This document shows, one piece after another, positions 43,110 through 52,146 of a DNA stretch of 64,000 nt; positions within the stretch are counted from its first letter, which is position 1, and every line of letters begins with the position of its first letter. The stretch is from Parvibaculum lavamentivorans DS-1 (lineage in GTDB: Bacteria > Pseudomonadota > Alphaproteobacteria > Parvibaculales > Parvibaculaceae). The stretch covers positions 2,525,001 through 2,589,000 of the forward strand of contig NC_009719.1 in NCBI RefSeq assembly GCF_000017565.1. Reading direction: 5' to 3'. Below the pieces are notes generated by a model. That model did not search any database and had not been told where the DNA came from. It saw nothing but the letters and a program-made list of their open reading frames with translations. A program made the position numbers and the translations under genes.

Positions 43110-44726
43110 ATGGCGGAAATTGCGCATGAAAAGGAACAAACGTTCCTGATAACCACCGCACGGCCGACCCGTCGTCAGGTGCAGCTGGCGGTGTGGATGC
43201 TTGCCAGTCTGGTCGTCGCGCTCCTCATCACCATGCCTTTCGCACGCACGCCCCTCGAGAACACCGAAATTTTCCTGCCTGCCTATGCCTCGGCCATTCT
43301 CGTCAATGAGCTGTTCACGGCGGCGCTGCTTGTTGCGATTTATGCGGTACAGCGGTCCGCCGCCATTCTCGTTCTCGCGGCAGGTTATCTGTTCACAGGG
43401 CTTCTCGTCGTGCCCTGGGCGATGTCCTTTCCCGGCGTTTTCAACGCGCTGGGTTTTGATATGGGGCTGCAGAGCACAGCGATGATCGCCGTCATGAGGC
43501 GGATCGGCTTTCCGCTTTGCGTCATTGCCTATGTGTTGCTGAAGGACGAGGACGCAGCAGGAAAGCTGGAAACGGGTCCGGTCCAGATGCGGATCGTCGG
43601 GATGGTGTTCGGCGTCACCGCCTTTGTCGGTGTTGCAACCTGGCTCATCGTGCTTGGAGATGACCTGCTGCCGGGCTTCATGGAGGATACGCGCAATGTC
43701 ACACCACTGTGGAGCTATGTGCCCGCAGTATCGGTGACACTCTATGTGACGGGCATTGTGCTGCTCTGGAGGCAGCGGCGCTCTGTGCTCGATCTGTGGC
43801 TGATGGTGGTGCTGGCGACACTCTGTATCGAGATTGTGCTGCTTTCCTATGTGAGCGGCGGCATCCGCCTCAGCATTGGCTGGTGGGCCGGCAGGATTTG
43901 CGGGCTCATCTCCGCCAGTATGGTGCTCGTGGTGTTGTTGTCGGAAACCGCGATGCTCTACGGGCGGCTCGCCCGCGCGCTTGCACAGGAACGGCGAATC
44001 CGCGATGCGCGGCTGTCGGAAATGGAAGCCCTGTCGGCCTCGATCGCGCATGAGGTAAACCAGCCTGTCGCCAGCATGGCGACCAATGCCAATGCGGGGC
44101 TGCGTTGGCTTGAGCGGGAATATCCGGAGGCGCATGAGACAAAGGCAGCACTGACGCGGATCGTTCGGGATGGCCATCGCGCGGGGGACATAATCCGTGG
44201 TGTGCGCAGCATGTTCAACAGGGATTCGCAGGTTCGGGTCCCGACTTCCATCAACGACTTGATTGCTGAAGTCGTGGAGCGGCACAGAGCGGAGATGCGG
44301 CAGAGCCATGTAGCTCTCGACCTGCAATTCAAGGCGGATATGCCGGTCGTCACCGTCAACCGCATCCAGATAGAGCAGGCTGTCGCAAATCTCGTCACGA
44401 ACGCCATCGACGCGATGCGGAGCATATCGGAACGGGAACGTCGCTTGAGTATCGTCACCGGCCTCGGAGACGAATTCACCGTGCTGGTTTCAGTGGCAGA
44501 TCGCGGTGCAGGCGTTACGCCGGCTCATGCAGGGGAGATATTCAAGCCGTTCTACACGACCAAGCCGGATGGAATGGGAATGGGATTGATGTTCTGCCGC
44601 TCGGCTGTAGAGAGCCACGGGGGAAATCTCTGGGTTGAACAAAACAAACCGTGCGGCGCGGTATTCAGATTCACACTGCCATGTAGTATAGAGGTGGCTC
44701 CGCAATATTTAAGAGACGCAGGATGA
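43110..44726 (+). CDS. Membrane sensor histidine kinase (MASE4-like sensor)
   Basis: A 538-aa kinase. About seven to eight hydrophobic segments fill residues 25-290 and resemble the MASE4 integral-membrane sensor domain. The HisKA box is SIAHEVNQP with His314, and the HATPase domain ends with GMGMGLMFCRS and the usual HGGNLWVEQN. The kinase half is close in sequence to that of the PAS kinase at 16164, so the two are paralogues with different sensors. It overlaps the next FixJ-type regulator by ATGA. Signal unknown; it may be a membrane-soluble compound. Confidence 0.9.
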   Translation: MAEIAHEKEQTFLITTARPTRRQVQLAVWMLASLVVALLITMPFARTPLENTEIFLPAYASAILVNELFTAALLVAIYAVQRSAAILVLAAGYLFTGLLVVPWAMSFPGVFNALGFDMGLQSTAMIAVMRRIGFPLCVIAYVLLKDEDAAGKLETGPVQMRIVGMVFGVTAFVGVATWLIVLGDDLLPGFMEDTRNVTPLWSYVPAVSVTLYVTGIVLLWRQRRSVLDLWLMVVLATLCIEIVLLSYVSGGIRLSIGWWAGRICGLISASMVLVVLLSETAMLYGRLARALAQERRIRDARLSEMEALSASIAHEVNQPVASMATNANAGLRWLEREYPEAHETKAALTRIVRDGHRAGDIIRGVRSMFNRDSQVRVPTSINDLIAEVVERHRAEMRQSHVALDLQFKADMPVVTVNRIQIEQAVANLVTNAIDAMRSISERERRLSIVTGLGDEFTVLVSVADRGAGVTPAHAGEIFKPFYTTKPDGMGMGLMFCRSAVESHGGNLWVEQNKPCGAVFRFTLPCSIEVAPQYLRDAG

Positions 44727-45349
44727 GCGACACCGAGGTCTGCGTTCTGATCATCGACGACGACCTGGCGATGAGGGAGTCGCTCGAAAGCCTGTTTCGA
44801 TCGCTCGGGCATGAGGCACGTGCGTTTGCGACGGGCCGGGAGCTTGTGGAAAGCGACCTGCCGGACATGCCGAGTTGCCTCGTCCTCGACGTAAGACTGC
44901 CGGGGGCGAGCGGGCTCGAGTTGCAGCTCGAGCTCCTGCGTCTCGGGTTCGATCTGCCGATTGTGTTCATCACCGGTCATGGCGACGTGCCGATGTCGGT
45001 CGCGGCGATGAAGGCTGGTGCCATCGAATTTCTGACCAAGCCTTTTCGCGAGCAGGAGCTTATCGACGCCGTTCACCGGGGCGTCGAGATCGACCGGGAG
45101 CGCCGCGCGGCCTTGACATCGCTCGCCGAGCTGCGCAGCCGGTTCGAGACGCTGACCCCTCGCGAGCGCGAGATTATCGCTCTCGTGGTGACCGGGCAGA
45201 TGAACAAGCAGATTGCCGCCGAGCTCAACCTGAGTGAAGTGACCGTCAAGGTTCATCGCGCCCAGGTGATGCGCAAGATGCAGGCAAAGACGCTTCCCGA
45301 TCTCGTGCGATATGCAGACCGGCTCCTCACGGATACCTCAAAGCCGTAG
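44723..45349 (+). CDS. FixJ-family two-component response regulator
   Basis: A 208-aa regulator with receiver (IIDDD, Asp56 in CLVLDVRLPG, TGHGDV, Lys in FLTKPF) and LuxR-type output (TPREREIIALVVTG, NKQIAAELNLSEVTVKVH). It is the cognate partner of the kinase at 43110 by ATGA overlap, and its sequence is close to the regulators at 18869 and 19892, so cross-talk between the two modules is conceivable. Confidence 0.93.
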   Translation: MSDTEVCVLIIDDDLAMRESLESLFRSLGHEARAFATGRELVESDLPDMPSCLVLDVRLPGASGLELQLELLRLGFDLPIVFITGHGDVPMSVAAMKAGAIEFLTKPFREQELIDAVHRGVEIDRERRAALTSLAELRSRFETLTPREREIIALVVTGQMNKQIAAELNLSEVTVKVHRAQVMRKMQAKTLPDLVRYADRLLTDTSKP

Positions 45350-45469
45350 CGGGCGACACCTCAGTATAATTGTAGCACTCACGCCTCTTGCTCCATTCTC
45401 GGCAGTACGACGCGGCAACCGCTCTGCGTCTCCGGCTTGTCATGCCGGGTCGAGACAGGAGCAGGAGCC

Positions 45470-45844
45470 ATGCTCGCGAGTGCAATGGTGGCGGTTGTCG
45501 ATGACGATGAATCGGCACGTGAGGCGATAGTCGAGCTGGTGAGGGCTTTGGGATACGAAGCTCTCGGCTTTTCAAGCGGAGAGAATTTTCTCCTCTCGGA
45601 CGGCAGGCGGCGGACCGCCTGTTTGATCACGGATATGAGGATGCCCAATATGTCGGGACTTCAACTCCACGCCGAGCTGGTCGCAGCCGGTACATGGATC
45701 CCGACGATCCTCGTCTCCGCCCATGAAGATGACGCCACGCGCATCCAGGCGCTGAACGCAGGCATGCTGTTCTACCTCTCAAAGCCGCTCGACCCGGAGG
45801 AATTGCTCCGCTGCCTTCGCGCGGCCATGGGAGAGAGAAATTGA
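45470..45844 (+). CDS. Single-domain response regulator
   Basis: A 124-aa receiver-only protein: VVDDDES at the N-terminus, Asp55 in CLITDMRMPN, Ser in LVSAHED replacing the usual Thr position, and Lys in YLSKPLD. No output domain. The ATG at 45470 has GCAGGAG upstream. It lies 120 bp after the FixJ-type regulator. This repeats the kinase/FixJ/receiver order of the cluster at 16164, which argues for an ancient duplicated module. Confidence 0.9.
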   Translation: MLASAMVAVVDDDESAREAIVELVRALGYEALGFSSGENFLLSDGRRRTACLITDMRMPNMSGLQLHAELVAAGTWIPTILVSAHEDDATRIQALNAGMLFYLSKPLDPEELLRCLRAAMGERN

Positions 45845-45913
45845 CCGTCAGCCGCATTTCGCGACACCCGCAATCCGCAATGAACAACTGACGCCAGAAC
45901 TGGAGAGACCGAG

Positions 45914-46618
45914 ATGTCCAATCCGAAACTTGAGGTCCTGACCCCGCGGAATTCGCAGGTCATTTTCATCGATCAGCAGCCGCAGATGGCATTCGGCGTG
46001 CAGTCGATAGACCGGCAGACACTGAAGAACAATGTGGTCGGTCTTGCCAAGGCCGCGAAGATTTTCAACATTCCGGCGGTCATCACGACCGTCGAAACGC
46101 TCTCCTTCTCGGGTCACACCTATCCGGAGCTGCTCGACGTTTTCCCCGACCATCCCCTGCTCGAACGCACTTCCATGAATTCCTGGGACGACCAGAAAGT
46201 CCGGGACGCCCTGAAAAAGAACGACCGCAAGAAAGTGGTCGTTTCAGGCCTCTGGACGGAAGTCTGCAACAATACTTTCGCACTCTCGGCGATGCTCGAA
46301 GGCGGCTACGAAATCTACATGGTCGCCGATGCGTCCGGCGGTACGACCAAGGAGGCGCATGACTATTCCATGCAGCGCATGATCCAGGCGGGTGTGGTGC
46401 CGGTGACCTGGCAGCAGGTCCTGCTCGAATGGCAGCGCGACTGGGCGCATCGCGACACCTATGACGCCGTGATGAAGGTCGTGCAGGAACATTCGGGTGC
46501 TTACGGCATGGGCGTCGATTATGCCTACACGATGGTCCACAAGGCGGAAGAACGCGTGAAGCATGGCCAGCGCCTCGATCCGGTGCCGGCTGGCATGGCC
46601 ACCGCTGAAGGAGGGTAG
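45914..46618 (+). CDS. Isochorismatase-family (YcaC-like) cysteine hydrolase, second copy
   Basis: A 234-aa hydrolase with catalytic Asp in VIFIDQQPQMAF, Lys in GLAKAAKIFNIP and Cys in VVSGLWTEVCNNT. It shares the tail QRDWAHRDTYD with the copy at 36635. It begins a tightly spaced run (amidohydrolase, MFS, DoxX, porin) transcribed away from the second kinase module and may be its target; that is inference. The start has TGGAGAGA upstream. Confidence 0.88.
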   Translation: MSNPKLEVLTPRNSQVIFIDQQPQMAFGVQSIDRQTLKNNVVGLAKAAKIFNIPAVITTVETLSFSGHTYPELLDVFPDHPLLERTSMNSWDDQKVRDALKKNDRKKVVVSGLWTEVCNNTFALSAMLEGGYEIYMVADASGGTTKEAHDYSMQRMIQAGVVPVTWQQVLLEWQRDWAHRDTYDAVMKVVQEHSGAYGMGVDYAYTMVHKAEERVKHGQRLDPVPAGMATAEGG

Positions 46619-46622
46619 GCCG

Positions 46623-48590
46623 ATGAGCCGCACGCCGACGCGCCGCGACACGGTAAAGGGGATGGCGGCAGCCGCCCTCGTGACGGCGGCCGGTATGGGC
46701 CGCGCCTGGGGAAGCGAAACGAGCGGACAGCAAATGGTAGACGTCATCCTGAAAAACGGGCGCATCACGACGCTCGACCGCAAGAAGCCGGAGGCGCAGG
46801 CGATTGCCGTAAAAGACGGCCTCGTCATGGCGACCGGGCGTGACGAAGAAGTCATGCGCCTTGCAGGATCGAATACCAAGATTGTCGATCTCGGCGGCAG
46901 GCGCGTCATCCCCGGCCTCAACGACAGCCATACGCATCTGATCCGCGGCGGGCTGAACTACAATATGGAACTGCGGTGGGAGGGCGTTCCTTCCGTCGCG
47001 GATGCACTTCGCATGCTGAAGGAACAGGCAGACCGAACGCCTGTCCCGCAATGGGTGCGCGTCGTCGGCGGCTGGTCCGAGTTTCAGTTTGCGGAAAGGC
47101 GCATGCCGACGCTGGACGAGATCAACGCCGCCGCGCCCGCAACGCCCGTTTTCATCCTGCATCTCTATGGACGCGCTCTGCTGAACAAGGCTGCCCTCGA
47201 TGTTCTCGGCATCACCAAGGACACGCCAAATCCGCCGGGCGGCCTGATCGAGAAAAATGCGAGAGGCGAGCCGACCGGCATGCTGGTCGCAAAGCCCTCC
47301 GCTCTCATTCTCTATTCGACGCTGGCGCGCGGCCCGAAACTGCCGGTGGAGGACCAGGTGAATTCGACGCGCCACTATATGCGCGAGATGAACCGGCTTG
47401 GCATCACCAGTGTCATCGACGCAGGCGGTGGCGGGCAGAACTATCCTGAAGATTACGATGTCATCCGCCGTCTGCACGAGGACGGCAACCTCACCTTGCG
47501 CATCGCCTATAATCTCTTCGCGCAGAAGGCGGGGAGCGAGCTATCCGACTATGAGCGTTGGCTTGAAATGACAGAGCCGGGCGCTGGCGATGCATTCCTG
47601 CGCATGAACGGCGCCGGCGAAAACATCGTCTGGTCGGCCGCCGACTTCGAGAATTTTCTGGAGCCGCGCCCCGAGCTCGCGCCCATCATGGAAAGCGAAC
47701 TCGAGCCGGTGGTGGAACTGCTGGCCGCGAACAAGTGGCCTTTCCGCATTCACGCAACCTATGACGAGTCGATCTCGCGGTTCCTTTCGGTTTTTGAACG
47801 TGTGAACGGCAAAATTCCTTTCCAGACCCGCTTCATCATCGATCACGCGGAGACGGTGAGCGAAGGCAACATGGAGCGTATTGCGGCGCTGGGCGGCGGC
47901 ATCGCCACCCAGCATCGTATGGCCTTTCAGGGCGAATATTTCGTCGATCGCTTCGGCGCGGAAGCGGCAAAGCAGACGCCCCCAATCGCGAAGATGCTGC
48001 AGGCGGGCCTGCCCGTCGGCGGCGGCACGGATGCGACGCGTGTTGCCTCCTACGATCCCTGGGTTGCGCTCTACTGGCTGACCACGGGCAAGACGCTGGG
48101 CGGTCTGTCGCTCTATGACGAGGACAATGTGCTCGACCGGGAAACGGCGTTGCGTATCTGGACGCAAGGGTCGGCGTGGTTTTCCGGAGAGGCGGAGGTC
48201 AAGGGTACGCTGGAACCGGGACGTTATGCCGACCTGGCCGTTCTCTCGGCCGACTATATGAGCGTGCCGCCTGAAGCCATCCGGCGCATCAACGCCGTCC
48301 TCACCATGGTCGGCGGGCGCATCGTTTACGGCGAAGGCGACTTCGCTTCGCTGTCGCCGCCAATGCCGCCCGCGTCTCCGGCATGGAGCCCCGCGGCACT
48401 GATCCCAAGCCCCGCCATGCGCGCGGAGAGCTCCGGCACCAGCCAGTTCGCACGGGCCTGTCACGATGCCTGCGCCTCGGGCTGCGGCATTCATGGGCAC
48501 GCACACGGGATTGCATGGGAAGCGCCATTGCCGGTCGCCGACAAGACGGCTTTCTGGGGTGCGCTTGGCTGCTCCTGTTTTGCTGTCTGA
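46623..48590 (+). CDS. Tat-exported amidohydrolase (YtcJ-like) with Cys/His-rich tail
   Basis: A 655-aa amidohydrolase. A Tat signal (TPTRRDTVKGMAAAALV) covers residues 1-30, so it should act in the periplasm. The metal-binding motif is NDSHTHL near residue 105, with later histidines in RIHATYDES and IIDHAET, and the Asp in GGGTDATR. The main domain ends near residue 570 as in YtcJ; the extra 85 residues include ACHDACASGCGIHGHAHG, rich in Cys and His. That tail could bind metal or a haem. The ATG at 46623 is four bases after the previous stop with GGAGG upstream. Substrate unknown. Confidence 0.86.
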   Translation: MSRTPTRRDTVKGMAAAALVTAAGMGRAWGSETSGQQMVDVILKNGRITTLDRKKPEAQAIAVKDGLVMATGRDEEVMRLAGSNTKIVDLGGRRVIPGLNDSHTHLIRGGLNYNMELRWEGVPSVADALRMLKEQADRTPVPQWVRVVGGWSEFQFAERRMPTLDEINAAAPATPVFILHLYGRALLNKAALDVLGITKDTPNPPGGLIEKNARGEPTGMLVAKPSALILYSTLARGPKLPVEDQVNSTRHYMREMNRLGITSVIDAGGGGQNYPEDYDVIRRLHEDGNLTLRIAYNLFAQKAGSELSDYERWLEMTEPGAGDAFLRMNGAGENIVWSAADFENFLEPRPELAPIMESELEPVVELLAANKWPFRIHATYDESISRFLSVFERVNGKIPFQTRFIIDHAETVSEGNMERIAALGGGIATQHRMAFQGEYFVDRFGAEAAKQTPPIAKMLQAGLPVGGGTDATRVASYDPWVALYWLTTGKTLGGLSLYDEDNVLDRETALRIWTQGSAWFSGEAEVKGTLEPGRYADLAVLSADYMSVPPEAIRRINAVLTMVGGRIVYGEGDFASLSPPMPPASPAWSPAALIPSPAMRAESSGTSQFARACHDACASGCGIHGHAHGIAWEAPLPVADKTAFWGALGCSCFAV

Positions 48591-48605
48591 ACAGCGGAGG
48601 ATGAT

Positions 48606-50255
48606 GTGACGGACGCGGCAAAAGCGGAAAAAGATGCGGTCTCCGCCTGGGCGCCCTTCGGGCACGCCGCCTTTGCCGTTCTCTGGACAGCGACGGTCGT
48701 TTCCAACATCGGCACCTGGATGCACGACGTCGCCTCCGGCTGGCTGATGACCTCGCTTTCGCCGTCGCCCTTGATGGTGGCGCTGGTGCAGGCGGCGACC
48801 ACGGCGCCGATTTTCCTCTTCGCGCTTTCCGCCGGCGCGATGGCCGATCTCGTGGACCGGCGTCGCTTGCTCATCGTGATCATGACCGCGCTCGTCATCG
48901 TCACGCTGGGCCTCGGCGTGCTGGTGCTACTTGGCCTCGTCAATGCATGGATGCTGCTGCTTTTCACCTTCCTGTCCGGGGCAGGGGCTGCCTTTGTTGC
49001 ACCGGCATGGCAGGCGATCGTCCCTCAACTCGTTCCAAGACCCGATCTTTCGTCGGCGGTGGCGCTCAACAGCGTCGGGATCAACATAAGCCGCGCCATA
49101 GGTCCGGCGCTTGCTGGCCTCATCATTGCCTCTTTCGGTATCGCATGGCCCTATATGCTCAACGCCCTGAGCTATGTGATCGTCATCGGCGCACTTCTGT
49201 GGTGGCGACCGCCGCCGCAGCCGAAAAGCGACCTGCCTGTCGAACGCTTCTGGAGCGCCATCCGCTCGGGTCTGCGCTATGTCCGCGCGAGCAGCCCCAT
49301 GCGCGCCACGCTGGTTCGCGCTATAGCCTTCTTCCTCTTCGCCAGTGCCTATTGGGCGCTGCTTCCCATTATCGCCCGCCGGGAATTGCAGGGGGGGCCA
49401 GAGCTTTACGGTCTCATGCTCGCTTCCGTCGGCATCGGGGCCGTCAGCGGCGCGCTCTTTCTGCCGCGCCTGAAGAAGAGCATGGGGCCGGATACTCTCG
49501 TCGCCGCCGGAACCGCGGGAACGGCGCTTGTTCTCGCCGTCTTCGCTCTCGTCGCCATTCCGGCAGCCGCGATCGCCGTCAGCTTCATCGCGGGCGCTTC
49601 ATGGATCATGGTGCTCTCCAGCCTCAATGTATCGGCGCAGATGGTCCTGCCGGATTGGGTTCGCGCTCGCGGCCTTTCGGTCTTCATCACCGTTTTTTTC
49701 GGCTCTATGACTCTGGGAAGCATGATCTGGGGACAGACCGCCTCGCTGCTCGGCGTTCCGTTCACATTGCTTTTGGCCGCCGCCGGTTCGCTGCTGGGCG
49801 CGGTTCTCTCCTGGCCCTTCAAGCTGCGGCAGGGCGATGCGCTCGATCTTTCGCCCTCCATGCATTGGCCCGCACCGGTTGTGGCGGGCGATGTAGCGCA
49901 TGATCGCGGGCCCGTGATGATCACCGTCGAATATCGGATCGCACCGGCAACCGCCGCTGATTTTGCCGCCGCCATGAAGGATCTCCGTGCCGCGCGCCGC
50001 CGCGACGGGGCTTATGCCTGGGGTCTTTTCGAAGATGTCGCCATGCCGGGCCGCTATATCGAATATTTCACCGAGGAATCATGGCTCGCCCATCTGCGCC
50101 ATCATGAGCGTGTGGCGGAGTCCGATCGCCTTCTCCAGCAGAAAGTCCGCGCCTTCCATCTGGGTCCGGACGATCCCGTAGTCACTCATTATCTCGCGCC
50201 GGCGCCGGGCGCCGCTGTGGTGCCTCCACCGCCGCGTGACGGAGAGTTGCAATGA
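48606..50255 (+). CDS. MFS transporter (EntS/MFS_3 type) with C-terminal ABM-like domain
   Basis: A 549-aa protein. Residues about 20-405 hold 11-12 hydrophobic segments (starting FAVLWTATVVSNIGTWMHD, the MFS_3 signature) and the cytoplasmic DRRRLL loop. Residues about 430-540 form a soluble domain (MITVEYRIAPATAADFAAAM, then YIEYFTEESWLAHLRHH) that resembles the dimeric antibiotic-biosynthesis-monooxygenase ferredoxin-like fold, known as a tail in this transporter class. Start is a GTG with CGGAGG upstream. Likely exporter of a small compound; substrate unknown. Confidence 0.87.
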   Translation: MTDAAKAEKDAVSAWAPFGHAAFAVLWTATVVSNIGTWMHDVASGWLMTSLSPSPLMVALVQAATTAPIFLFALSAGAMADLVDRRRLLIVIMTALVIVTLGLGVLVLLGLVNAWMLLLFTFLSGAGAAFVAPAWQAIVPQLVPRPDLSSAVALNSVGINISRAIGPALAGLIIASFGIAWPYMLNALSYVIVIGALLWWRPPPQPKSDLPVERFWSAIRSGLRYVRASSPMRATLVRAIAFFLFASAYWALLPIIARRELQGGPELYGLMLASVGIGAVSGALFLPRLKKSMGPDTLVAAGTAGTALVLAVFALVAIPAAAIAVSFIAGASWIMVLSSLNVSAQMVLPDWVRARGLSVFITVFFGSMTLGSMIWGQTASLLGVPFTLLLAAAGSLLGAVLSWPFKLRQGDALDLSPSMHWPAPVVAGDVAHDRGPVMITVEYRIAPATAADFAAAMKDLRAARRRDGAYAWGLFEDVAMPGRYIEYFTEESWLAHLRHHERVAESDRLLQQKVRAFHLGPDDPVVTHYLAPAPGAAVVPPPPRDGELQ

Positions 50256-50304
50256 AAATGTCCCCTGTCCGCTTTCCGGTACCGATTGATCTTGCAGGTG
50301 CTCC

Positions 50305-50700
50305 ATGAAGAACGCCGATATTCACCTCCTGATCGCGCGCCTCTGCCTCGCCGCCATATTCATCTATAGCGGCGTGACGAAACTGGTCGGCTGGGAAGGC
50401 GCGCTTGCCGAATTTTCCGGGCTCGGATTGCCGTTTCCCGCCTTGGCGGTGCTCGCGACCATCGCGGTGCAGCTTGCGGGCGGCCTCGCGGTCGCCAGCG
50501 GTTATGGCGCGCGTACGGCTGCGCTCGTCCTTGCCGGTTTCACCATTGTGGCCACGATGATCGGTCATCCCTTCTGGCGGTTCGAGGGTGAGGATTTTCA
50601 TCGCCAGCTCACGGTTGCGCTCGAGCATCTGGCCATTGTCGGCGGCTTTCTTCTTCTCGCGGCGCGGGGGCCAGGCGCCCTGTCCCTCGGCCGTTCTTGA
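50305..50700 (+). CDS. DoxX-family membrane protein
   Basis: A 131-aa protein with four hydrophobic segments and the DoxX signature (ARLCLAAIFIYSGVTKLVGW). Members associate with quinone or thiosulphate:quinone oxidoreductases or act in redox stress. It follows the MFS gene by 49 bp and precedes the porin by 3 bp, so it is probably cotranscribed with both. Confidence 0.87.
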   Translation: MKNADIHLLIARLCLAAIFIYSGVTKLVGWEGALAEFSGLGLPFPALAVLATIAVQLAGGLAVASGYGARTAALVLAGFTIVATMIGHPFWRFEGEDFHRQLTVALEHLAIVGGFLLLAARGPGALSLGRS

Positions 50701-50703
50701 GCA

Positions 50704-52053
50704 ATGCGTGCGGTAGCGTTTGCCCTTTTGCTCGTGGCGTTTCCCGATGCGGTGAAGGCTGCCTGCGGCACCGGCTTCATGAAGTTGCGCTTTGACGAAG
50801 ACCCGTCCTGCTTTCGGACAGAAGCGCCAGGAGACGCTCTCGACCGGCTCAAATTCATGCCCCTGGATCGGGACGGAGACGTCTGGCTGGGAATGGGCGG
50901 TGAAATCCGTCAGCGCTATGAATATACAAATAACCCGGCCTTCGGCGCTGCCCGCCAGGACAAGGCCGGCGTCTGGCTGCAGCGCTACGTCCTTCACGGC
51001 GACCTGCATCTCGGCTCCCGTCTCCGCCTCTTCGGGCAGTTGAGCAGCGCGCTGGAGAGCGGGCGGGCAGGGGGCGGAAGTCCTGTCGACGAAAACCGGC
51101 TGGAGATACAGAACGCCTTTGCCGATGTGACGCCGTTTCAGGTGCCTCTCACATTGCGTGCCGGCCGTCAGGAACTTCAGTTCGGCTCGGGCCGTCTCGT
51201 CGATGTCCGCGAAGGCCCGAATGTACGCCGCAGCTTCGACGGTATTCGCGCCTTCGTCGCGGCGGGCGGCTGGCGCGTGGATGCCCTTGCCGTTCGTCCG
51301 CGCCTGTCGCGACCGGGCGCTTTCGACGACAAGACCAATCATGGCCAGTCGCTCTGGGGCCTTTATGCGGCAGGGCCCGGTCTCGATCTCTATTATCTCG
51401 GATTCCAGAGCGATGCGTCGGTCTTCGTGCAGGGAACGGCGAAGGAGCATCGCCATTCCATCGGCGCGCGCTTGTGGGGCGCGCGCGACGGCTGGGACTG
51501 GAACCTGGAATCTCTCTACCAGTTCGGCAGCTTCGGAGCAGGCGATATAAGCGCATGGACGGTGGCGAGCGAGACCGGCTACCGCTGGGAGACCGCGGCA
51601 TGGCAGCCGCGCGTCGCCCTCAGTGCCAATATTGCCAGCGGTGATGACGATCCGGCGGATGGCGACCTCGGCACCTTCAGCCCACTGTTCCCGCGCGGCA
51701 ATTACTTCTCGGAAGCGGCTGTTCTCGGCCCGCGGAATTTCTACAATCTCCACGCCTTCCTCACCGTCGAACCCGCGCAAGACTGGACGCTGACGACGGA
51801 TGTGAATTTCTTCTGGCGCCTCGAGACGGAAGATGGCGTCTATACGCCGGGCGGCAGTCTTCTGCGCGGACCCGGCGGCAGCGATGAACGCTTCGTCGGC
51901 TCGGCATTTTCCCTTTCATCGAGCCACACGCTCTCGCAACGGATCGACGCCACGGCGATCTACACGCATTTCTCCGCGGGGGATTTCCTGGAATCGACCG
52001 GCTCGTCCGCCGATATCGATTTTCTGGAGCTGACGTTGCGCTTCCGGTTCTGA
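50704..52053 (+). CDS. Alginate-export-family outer-membrane porin
   Basis: A 449-aa protein with an N-terminal signal (residues 1-19, ending VKA) and alternating aromatic/polar strands that end in a terminal Phe (LELTLRFRF), as outer-membrane barrels do. Segments such as GGEIRQRYEYTNN, LRAGRQELQFGSGRLVD and RSFDGIRAF match the AlgE-like family. Many members take up small organic acids rather than alginate. It closes the amidohydrolase-MFS-DoxX run and may supply the outer-membrane route for the same compound. Confidence 0.87.
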   Translation: MRAVAFALLLVAFPDAVKAACGTGFMKLRFDEDPSCFRTEAPGDALDRLKFMPLDRDGDVWLGMGGEIRQRYEYTNNPAFGAARQDKAGVWLQRYVLHGDLHLGSRLRLFGQLSSALESGRAGGGSPVDENRLEIQNAFADVTPFQVPLTLRAGRQELQFGSGRLVDVREGPNVRRSFDGIRAFVAAGGWRVDALAVRPRLSRPGAFDDKTNHGQSLWGLYAAGPGLDLYYLGFQSDASVFVQGTAKEHRHSIGARLWGARDGWDWNLESLYQFGSFGAGDISAWTVASETGYRWETAAWQPRVALSANIASGDDDPADGDLGTFSPLFPRGNYFSEAAVLGPRNFYNLHAFLTVEPAQDWTLTTDVNFFWRLETEDGVYTPGGSLLRGPGGSDERFVGSAFSLSSSHTLSQRIDATAIYTHFSAGDFLESTGSSADIDFLELTLRFRF

Positions 52054-52096
52054 ACCCGCCCTTCATCCGCCGCCTCCCGATCTCATTTTTCCATAC

Positions 52097-52146
52097 TTAG
52101 GTCTTGACCTAACCATCCACCTGCTGTTACTTAGGCATATGCCTAA
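52097..52146 (+). promoter_or_regulatory. Twin ArsR operators on a leaderless promoter
   Basis: TTAGG-N6-CCTAA occurs at 52097-52112 and again at 52131-52146. The first overlaps a -35 (TTGACC, 52104-52109); the spacer is 17 bases and the -10 is TTACTT (52127-52132). The second operator covers the predicted transcription start and the ATG at 52139. The transcript would thus begin at the start codon. Autorepression by the ArsR protein is the simplest model. Confidence 0.65.

Noticed and set aside
43005-44327. 449-codon minus-strand frame over the second kinase
   Set aside because: The translation is rich in His, Arg and Gln with no structure, and it is antisense to clear HisKA and HATPase motifs.
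43033-45373. CAGTATAATTGT shared by the ridA promoter region and the gap before the second lone receiver
   Set aside because: A 12-base match within 64 kb is expected many times by chance, and it is centred on a -10 box.
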